DNA of 64,000 nucleotides from Carex sylvatica (Eukaryota > Streptophyta > Magnoliopsida > Poales > Cyperaceae). Position 1 is the stretch's first letter. The number at the start of each line of letters is the position of its first letter. The position numbers and the translations under genes were made by a program. Of the stretch, positions 57,790-64,000 are shown piece by piece. Location: the NCBI GenBank assembly GCA_964058845.1, contig CAXKVR010000001.1, forward strand, positions 372,001-436,000, given 5' to 3'. Below the pieces are notes generated by a model that worked only from the letters and a program-made list of their open reading frames with translations, was not told the DNA's origin and searched no databases.

Positions 57790-60700
57790 CTACGTACCTG
57801 AACTGTCGAATAACTCAGGATATTGCTCGCGAATTTTCGTTTCGAGTTCCCATGTTGCCTCTTTTTCCGAGTGTCTTCCCCATTGTACTAAAACAAGTCT
57901 AATCGTTCGATTTCTTAACCTTTGCTCTTTTCTATCAAGTATTCGCATTGGTTCTTCTTTATAGGCCAAATTCTCATTAAGGTATAAGTCAGAATGATCG
58001 ATGCAGTGAGAAGGATCTCGTACATATTTTCGGAGTTGTGACACATGAAACACCGGGTGTACCCGGTCCAAGGCTGGAGGCAATGCAAGCTCGTAAGCTA
58101 CAAGTCCTACTCGGTTCAGAATCTGAAAGGGACCGATATACCGTGGACTTAGCTTACCCGATACTCCAAACCGATGTACTCCTCTAACCGGAGATACTCG
58201 GAGCCACACATGATCACCTTCTTGAAACTCTAACGGTCTTCGATGTATATCAGCATATCTCTTTTGTCGATCTTGAGCTGATTTGAGTCGGCTCAAGATA
58301 ACCTGTGTCTTCTCTGCTGCTTCTTGTATCAATTCTGGTCCTGTGGACGGATGAGTACCCGCCGGACCCCACCACAACGGTGTACGACAAATCTCTCCAG
58401 TAAGCGCTTCTAATGGTGGCATCCCGATACTTGAGTGATAACTGTTGTTGTATGCAAATTCAACCAAATGCAAATGGTCGAGCCAAGATCCTCGAAAGCT
58501 CAAAGCACACGCTCGAAGCATGTCTTCCAATGTCTGGATTGTTCTTTCTGACTGTCCATCAGTCTGCGGATGATGTGCGGTGCTGAACCTCAGTTTCGTA
58601 CCCATATTCTCTTGAAAACTTTCCCAAAAATGCGAAGTGAACCTGGTATCTCGATCAGATATAATTTCTCTTGGACATCCATGATATTTAACGAAAAATT
58701 TCAGAAACAAGTGGGCTAACGTTCGACCCGATGTATCAGGTCCGAGTGGAATAAAATGTGCCACCTTCGTCAATGTATCCACAATAACCCATATGGTATC
58801 GTGTCGGCCCACTGTCCTCGGAAAACCAGATACGAAATCCATTGCAATAACTTCAAATTTACCTCTCTTCTTATTCAGCGGTTGAAGTAACCCAGCTGCC
58901 TTTCGTCGATCAGCCTTCACTTGCTGACAGACTTGACATTTCTCAACGTACCTTGTCACATCCCTTTTCATGTTCGGCCACCAGAAATACCGCTTCAGAG
59001 TTTGATACATTTTAACTTCGCCGGGATGGATCGTGTATCCCGAATCATGTGCTTCGGATAGAACTAGGGTCTTCAAGTCTGAATCTTCAGGAATGCATAT
59101 GCGGTTGCCAAACCGCAAGATACCCTCGTCATCAAGTCTAAATGGAGTGTCTCGGTCCGATTCTACATGTTCTCGAAATTTCTGACACTTCTGATCTTCG
59201 TGCTGCGCTACCCGTATACGGTCATGTAACTCCGGTCTCACCTCAATAGCAGCAAAAATAATGGACATACAGGCCGATTTATTCATACCCGCTTCTACCT
59301 CGAGTAAGCGAGTTGCAACTGACTTTGCCAATTCGTGCGATGCTCCAACATGTAAATTCATCATTCTCATTTCTTCAATCAACTGCACTTCACTTGAAAT
59401 CACGCTTGCCAGGTTAACCTGATTCTTCCTACTCAACGCATCTGCTACCGCATTAGCTTTGCCCGCATGATACTGAATATCAAGATCGTAATCCTTCATT
59501 AACTCCAGCCACCTTCGTTGTCTCAAGTTCAGTTCCTTCTGAGTAAAGACATACTTTAAGCTTTTATGATCCGTGAAAATCTGGCACTTCACACCATACA
59601 AGTAATGCCGCCAAATTTTGAGCGCAAAGATCACCGCTGCTAGCTCCAAGTCATGAGTCGGATAGTTCTGTTCATGTGGCCGTAACTGTCGAGAAGCGTA
59701 GGCAATAACTTGCTCACCTTGCATCAAAACGCAACCCAAACCCGTACGGGATGCATCTGTAAACACCGTGTAGTCCTTTCCAGTTATTGGCATTGTGAGA
59801 ATCGGGGCTGACACTAGCCGACTCTTTAACTCCTCAAAACTTTCTTCTTGTTTTTCACCCCAATCGAACTTAACACCTTTATGTAGCAACTCCGTAAGAG
59901 GGCGGGCTAATTGTGAGAATCCAGCTACAAACCTTCGATAGTACCCAGCTAAGCCGAGAAAGCTACGAATCTCTGTAACAGTTGTTGGTCTCTTCCATTC
60001 AGTTACCGCTCGGATCTTCTCAGGATCTACCGCCAAGCCTTCACCCGAAACTATATGGCCCAAAAATGCCACCTTGTCCATCCAGAATTCGCACTTCGAA
60101 AGTTTGGCATAAAGCCGATGATCTCGTAGTCTTTGTAACACCACTTTAAGATGTGCCGCATGCTCCTCATATGAACGCGAATAGATCAATATATCGTCGA
60201 TGAAGACCACCACACTTGAATCCAACAAATCTCTAAACACACGCTGCATGAGATCCATAAAAGCTGCTGGTGCATTTGTCAATCCGAATGGCATGACTAG
60301 GTATTCATAGTGCCCGTACCTAGTACGGAAAGCCGTCTTCTCCACTTCACTTGGACATATACGCAACTGGTGGTAACCCGTTCTTAAATCGATCTTGGAA
60401 TAGACCGATGATCCTTGTAGCTGATCAAAAAGATCATCAATCCTAGGCAATGGATACTTGTTCTTCACGGTCACCTTATTCAACTCCCGATAATCTATGC
60501 ACAACCGCAGAGTTCCATCCTTCTTCCTTACAAACAGCACTGGTGCGCCCCATGGAGAAGTACTTGGTCGAATAAAGCCTTTCTCCAACATTTCTTCTAA
60601 TTGCACCTTCAATTCTTTTAGCTCAGCCGGAGCCATCCGATAAGGAGCCTTCGAAATCGGAATTGTGCCAGGTATCAAATTAATGTTGAACTCAATTTCT

Positions 60701-62373
60701 CGCTCCGGGGGTAATCCTGAAATCTCATCAGGAAAGACATCAACGTATTCCGAAACAATCGGAATGTTAGATATTTCTGGAATTTCAGTAGCAGTACTCA
60801 TAACCCTTACTAAATATGCTGTACACCCCGACTCAATTAAGTGCCTTGTCTCTATTGCTGAAATATACGGTACCACCTCTTTTAATCCTCTACACTTTAA
60901 TGCACATGTAGCACCACTTGACAATGCGAACTGAACAGTACGGCTCAAACAATCAATCGTAGCTAGGTGTTGAGTTAACCAATCCAAACCCAACAATGCA
61001 TCATACTCAGAAATGTCCATGACCAACATTTCGGCTAGAAAATCCCTTCCATCTACTCTCACTTTCAGGTTTCGGCATGTCCTCGCAATTTGGGTAGTTG
61101 AACCGAGAGGGGTATGAACATTCAATACTCTCCCACTCGACTCCGTTAACCATCCACACTTCTCCACTAACGTACTAGATATGATCGAATTGCTACAACC
61201 CGTATCAATCAACACATATGCAAGATGTCCCGAAATAGAAATAGTACCTGCTAGCAAATCAGTCTGAGTAGAAATAGGAATCAACTCGTCTCCTGCATTC
61301 GGTAGCTCTATTGCCTCTACCGCGTGAACACTGGCTCGTCCTCCTGCCCGGCCTTCCCTCAACTGTGGTGTAGGGCCCCGACCTCGTAGCGAAGGTATGC
61401 CTCCACGTCCTCGCCCCTGTGGACCTCTATAACCACCACTGCCACTGCTCCCGGGTGTACTCGAAAAAGTATTTGGGCAATCCTTGATCCAATGATTCTT
61501 GCTGCCACAGCGAAGACAAGTCTGATTGAGGCGACGACACTCAGATTCAGTATGTGGCTTCATGCAAATACGGCACCAAGGTCCAGTAGCTCCCGGGGTA
61601 AACTGAGGTACTGCTATCTGTCCTGTAGGGTATCTAGGGGCTTGAGGTCTAACCCCCGATCCACTCGCTTGCTTTCTTGGATCAAATTTAGGCCTAACAT
61701 TTCTGGAGAGGGTTTGTTGCGCACTTCTCTTGAGATATACCTCTGTCTGCTCCGCACATCTCATAAGAGCTGGAACCCCTGCAGCTGTGGAATGATGTAT
61801 GGCTAGTGCAATATTCGGGTCCAACCCGTCCAAATACTGCCTCCGGTATCTATCAAGATCCCTTTTCACATCTGGAGCATAGCGGGATAGATCAAAGAAC
61901 AAACGGTTGTACTCCTCTACCAACCTTTCATTCTGTCTTAGGTTCAGGAATTGGCTTCTCAAAGCCTCCCGATGTAAATCACTCAAGAACTGCTCCCCAA
62001 ACTTCTGTTCAAACCATTCCCAGGTAATCTCTCCTTCGCCCCCTTCAAACTCCATTTTAACTCCCTCCCACCAATGCCTACCAGATTTTTCAAGCAATTG
62101 TACGGCCAACTCCACTTTGTTCACCTCTGGCACCCGGCATAGGGTGAACTTTGCTTTCAGACTCACCATCCATTCTTCCGCAGCAGGATATCCCCCCGAC
62201 CCATCAAACCGAGGGGGTGCCAAACGCATAAATGCTTCATATAATTGTCGAAATTCCTCCCCATTTGCTCCAGCCACAGGAGCTGGTCCGCGTTCCAGAT
62301 TTTCCGCTCTACGACCTCTTTCATAGGCCGCAATTAACATTTCTCCGAGATCTCTCTCCATTTGACTATTCAA
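57790..62373 (-). CDS. Gag-Pol polyprotein, single uninterrupted frame, 1527 residues
   Basis: Encodes all retrotransposition functions. Gag lies at about 45-230 ([29 protein letters not shown]) with a CCHC zinc knuckle C286-C289-H294-C299. The protease site is D390-T-G, with LGLDWL near 461. Reverse transcriptase (about 590-770) carries [23 protein letters not shown] and the catalytic FIDD at 724-727. RNase H (about 868-985) has [13 protein letters not shown] and VADALS. Integrase has the zinc-binding H1109/H1116 and C1146/C1149, then D1179, D1240 and E1276 (D-x35-E). The C-terminal [11 protein letters not shown]...[13 protein letters not shown] is followed by a chromodomain-like end (1473-1522, with [18 protein letters not shown]). 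No stop, frameshift or missing catalytic residue is seen, so the element may be autonomous. Gag and Pol share one frame. Confidence 0.97.
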   Translation of the reverse strand: MNSQMERDLGEMLIAAYERGRRAENLERGPAPVAGANGEEFRQLYEAFMRLAPPRFDGSGGYPAAEEWMVSLKAKFTLCRVPEVNKVELAVQLLEKSGRHWWEGVKMEFEGGEGEITWEWFEQKFGEQFLSDLHREALRSQFLNLRQNERLVEEYNRLFFDLSRYAPDVKRDLDRYRRQYLDGLDPNIALAIHHSTAAGVPALMRCAEQTEVYLKRSAQQTLSRNVRPKFDPRKQASGSGVRPQAPRYPTGQIAVPQFTPGATGPWCRICMKPHTESECRRLNQTCLRCGSKNHWIKDCPNTFSSTPGSSGSGGYRGPQGRGRGGIPSLRGRGPTPQLREGRAGGRASVHAVEAIELPNAGDELIPISTQTDLLAGTISISGHLAYVLIDTGCSNSIISSTLVEKCGWLTESSGRVLNVHTPLGSTTQIARTCRNLKVRVDGRDFLAEMLVMDISEYDALLGLDWLTQHLATIDCLSRTVQFALSSGATCALKCRGLKEVVPYISAIETRHLIESGCTAYLVRVMSTATEIPEISNIPIVSEYVDVFPDEISGLPPEREIEFNINLIPGTIPISKAPYRMAPAELKELKVQLEEMLEKGFIRPSTSPWGAPVLFVRKKDGTLRLCIDYRELNKVTVKNKYPLPRIDDLFDQLQGSSVYSKIDLRTGYHQLRICPSEVEKTAFRTRYGHYEYLVMPFGLTNAPAAFMDLMQRVFRDLLDSSVVVFIDDILIYSRSYEEHAAHLKVVLQRLRDHRLYAKLSKCEFWMDKVAFLGHIVSGEGLAVDPEKIRAVTEWKRPTTVTEIRSFLGLAGYYRRFVAGFSQLARPLTELLHKGVKFDWGEKQEESFEELKSRLVSAPILTMPITGKDYTVFTDASRTGLGCVLMQGEQVIAYASRQLRPHEQNYPTHDLELAAVIFALKIWRHYLYGVKCQIFTDHKSLKYVFTQKELNLRQRRWLELMKDYDLDIQYHAGKANAVADALSRKNQVNLASVISSEVQLIEEMRMMNLHVGASHELAKSVATRLLEVEAGMNKSACMSIIFAAIEVRPELHDRIRVAQHEDQKCQKFREHVESDRDTPFRLDDEGILRFGNRICIPEDSDLKTLVLSEAHDSGYTIHPGEVKMYQTLKRYFWWPNMKRDVTRYVEKCQVCQQVKADRRKAAGLLQPLNKKRGKFEVIAMDFVSGFPRTVGRHDTIWVIVDTLTKVAHFIPLGPDTSGRTLAHLFLKFFVKYHGCPREIISDRDTRFTSHFWESFQENMGTKLRFSTAHHPQTDGQSERTIQTLEDMLRACALSFRGSWLDHLHLVEFAYNNSYHSSIGMPPLEALTGEICRTPLWWGPAGTHPSTGPELIQEAAEKTQVILSRLKSAQDRQKRYADIHRRPLEFQEGDHVWLRVSPVRGVHRFGVSGKLSPRYIGPFQILNRVGLVAYELALPPALDRVHPVFHVSQLRKYVRDPSHCIDHSDLYLNENLAYKEEPMRILDRKEQRLRNRTIRLVLVQWGRHSEKEATWELETKIREQYPELFDSSGT

Positions 62374-62486
62374 TAATCAATAAGTTAATATTTCAATTCA
62401 CGCAGTTTAACGTTACCAATCTAACTCTAGACTTACCCCACTCGCTTATCCTATCATGTCTGGTTAGGGTTTGAAAACAAACCTTT

Positions 62487-62498
62487 GCTCTGATACCA
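62487..62498 (-). other. Primer-binding site, initiator tRNA-Met type
   Basis: On the minus strand TGGTATCAGAGC lies nine bases inside the 5' LTR end and matches the 3' end complement of plant initiator tRNA-Met. Confidence 0.9.
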
Positions 62499-62507
62499 AC
62501 AATTAAC

Positions 62508-64000
62508 TGTCACACCCCGGAACCAGGGGCGCGACAGTTACGCCGTGAATATATATTTTCTATATACTCACGAGGCAAGAACGATGAGATGATTCATATT
62601 CATCCCAATTTTAACCAAATACTTTAACCATTTTAAAGACACAATTCATTGAAATCAGATAATTAAAAACACATCCTACTTACAACACCTCCTACTTACA
62701 ACACCTCCTACTTAATTAAAATAAGTTTTACAAAAGTCTGGTTCGAAGGTTATACACAACAAAATATGATCTGAGTACTTAACCAGTACAAAACGATCAT
62801 TAATAAGGCCTATCTATACCTCTCCTTTCTTTTCCTCGCCGCACGATCTCGAGATCCTATTCCTTGTTTCCTGAAAAACCCACGAGGGGAAAAGGGGTGA
62901 GAAACTTATTCGCAGTTTCTCAGTGCAGAATTTAAATAGGGCTACTGGATTTGTAAGAAATCCAAAATCAGAATTAAATCAATTCGTTAGTATATTAATC
63001 AGTTAAATCATGAAATGCAATTACTTTAAAAGGGAATTCAAGTGAACTTCTACTATTATCACATTCGGAGAAAATCAAAACGGACTTATTCAGGATGTTT
63101 GGACCTAAATGCAAACTCTCTAAGTCAGGTTGGAAAGATAGAAATCAGTTATCTATCTTCATCGGCTTAACCGTTCTATTGGTTCTGGTTAATAATTAAA
63201 CATGTATATCAGTCAAAATTTCACGACTAGCAATAAAGTAATTCGATCAGAACAAAGATTATCAATACCGCAACAGTTTCACATCAATCACTATACCGCA
63301 GTTCAGTATTCCAACAATCACAATAATATATGTAATAACAGTATCCCCTACCCAACCGGTACTGGGTTCAGTGGGGTCATTCCCCAAATGCGCATATGGT
63401 TCCTGAGGCAAAGTCTAGCGTCGACTCTAGACTTTGCAATAACTATGATATAATATAACAATATCAATTCAGTACTGTGGTTTCATTCCATTATCAGAAT
63501 CAAAGGAACAGTAAAATCGGTAAAACCATACCAATATGCTAGATCATCCTAAATATAGCAATTCCGATATATCATTTACTTAACTATGCAATAATGCTAT
63601 GATGCATGCAATTAGAAATTCAACATGCCATTTATACGTAACTATTTAATTCTTAAAAATAAATCTCAAAACAGATCCCGTGAACCCCCGCACCTGATCA
63701 CGTAGGATGCGTAGAGAATCAGCTATCACTAGATTCCGAACTTCCGACGATTTCGCTGAGTCGTGCTCGATAGGGTCTATGCCTATGTTAATAAAGCATA
63801 GATGAATTAATAAAATAAATTCCTATAAACTAACTAATCAGAATCAAATCGATTATCGAGGTATAACGTTTCAGATCAAATTTGAATTCGAATTTCATCA
63901 AAAATATAACAATATCAATTGAATTAGGGTTTCCAAAAGAAAAGAAAGACAAATCAGATCAATTATCACAAATTAACCACTAATCGAGCTAGAACTCAAT
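62508..64000 (-). repeat. 5' LTR of the gypsy element (partial)
   Basis: Begins TGTCACACCCCGG on the plus strand, and the window ends inside it after 1493 bp. In the parts I compared with 55461-56953 I saw no difference. Confidence 0.95.

Larger units (their letters stand above)
55461..64000 (-). mobile_element. Ty3/gypsy chromovirus-type LTR retrotransposon (5' LTR cut by window end)
   Basis: Oriented on the minus strand: 5' LTR at the right (62508 to beyond 64000), primer-binding site, one gag-pol frame (62373-57790), polypurine tract, 3' LTR (55461-57746). With a full right LTR of 2286 bp the element would be about 9.3 kb, ending about 793 bp beyond the window. A chromodomain-like C-terminus and LTRs over 2 kb place it with the Del/Tekay group of chromoviruses. 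The 5 bases left of it are CCCTG; the matching target duplication lies outside. Confidence 0.95.

Noticed and set aside
60665..62474. Plus-strand frames of 73-139 codons inside the retrotransposon
   Set aside because: They are antisense shadows of the Gag-Pol frame.

Overview
This window reads as A+T-rich nuclear DNA of a flowering plant. Genes are split by short plant-type introns with GT/AG borders, and the recognisable families are plant ones: F-box/FBD/LRR, F-box with a KIB1-type propeller, MLO, B-type cyclin, CAF1 deadenylase, PPR. Most of the DNA is transposons and decayed duplications. The species cannot be told from the sequence alone.

Only two ordinary host genes look intact. One is an F-box/FBD/LRR gene on the minus strand (CDS exons between 26361 and 28535, probable non-coding leader exons up to about 30050). 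The other is a single-exon F-box/KIB1-like gene on the minus strand (45470-46600). A B-type cyclin on the minus strand (8867-10850) keeps its destruction box and almost all exons but has a frameshift in the cyclin box and an in-frame stop in the last exon, so I call it a pseudogene. A minus-strand multi-exon model at 32590-35380 is unrecognised and weak.

From about 5.5 kb to 47.7 kb the window carries a series of direct, diverged copies of one segment (5520, 11750, 15231, 17850, 20980, 22035, 41721, 47505). Several hold fragments of a CAF1-like deadenylase (18740, 23836, 43411), and a more complete CAF1 pseudogene lies at 31064. The 22035 and 41721 copies extend into the same F-box promoter region: the second still holds the KIB1-like gene, the first only its 5' end. 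Paralogous copies act as natural empty sites for later insertions.

Transposons with visible target-site duplications (TSDs) include hAT-type non-autonomous elements (1634-2422, 12847-13813, 25277-25772, 35789-36243, probably 19151-19818), MULE-type elements with 9-bp TSDs (47054-47230; a 1.3-kb foldback at 47716-49053), a ~175-bp MITE at 54487-54661, and two inverted copies of a ~1.3-kb palindromic element (3406-4720 and 53150-54475). A Helitron-like 3' end lies at 16119 and a CACTA-like end near 37157. A probable solo LTR sits at 39935-41720.

Between 49.1 and 52.7 kb, fragments of an oligopeptidase A gene and of an MLO gene lie head to tail on the plus strand, both with one-base frameshifts. 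This looks like captured gene pieces. The right end of the window is a young Ty3/gypsy chromovirus-type retrotransposon on the minus strand (55461 to beyond 64000), with one uninterrupted 1527-residue Gag-Pol frame and no difference seen between the visible parts of its LTRs.
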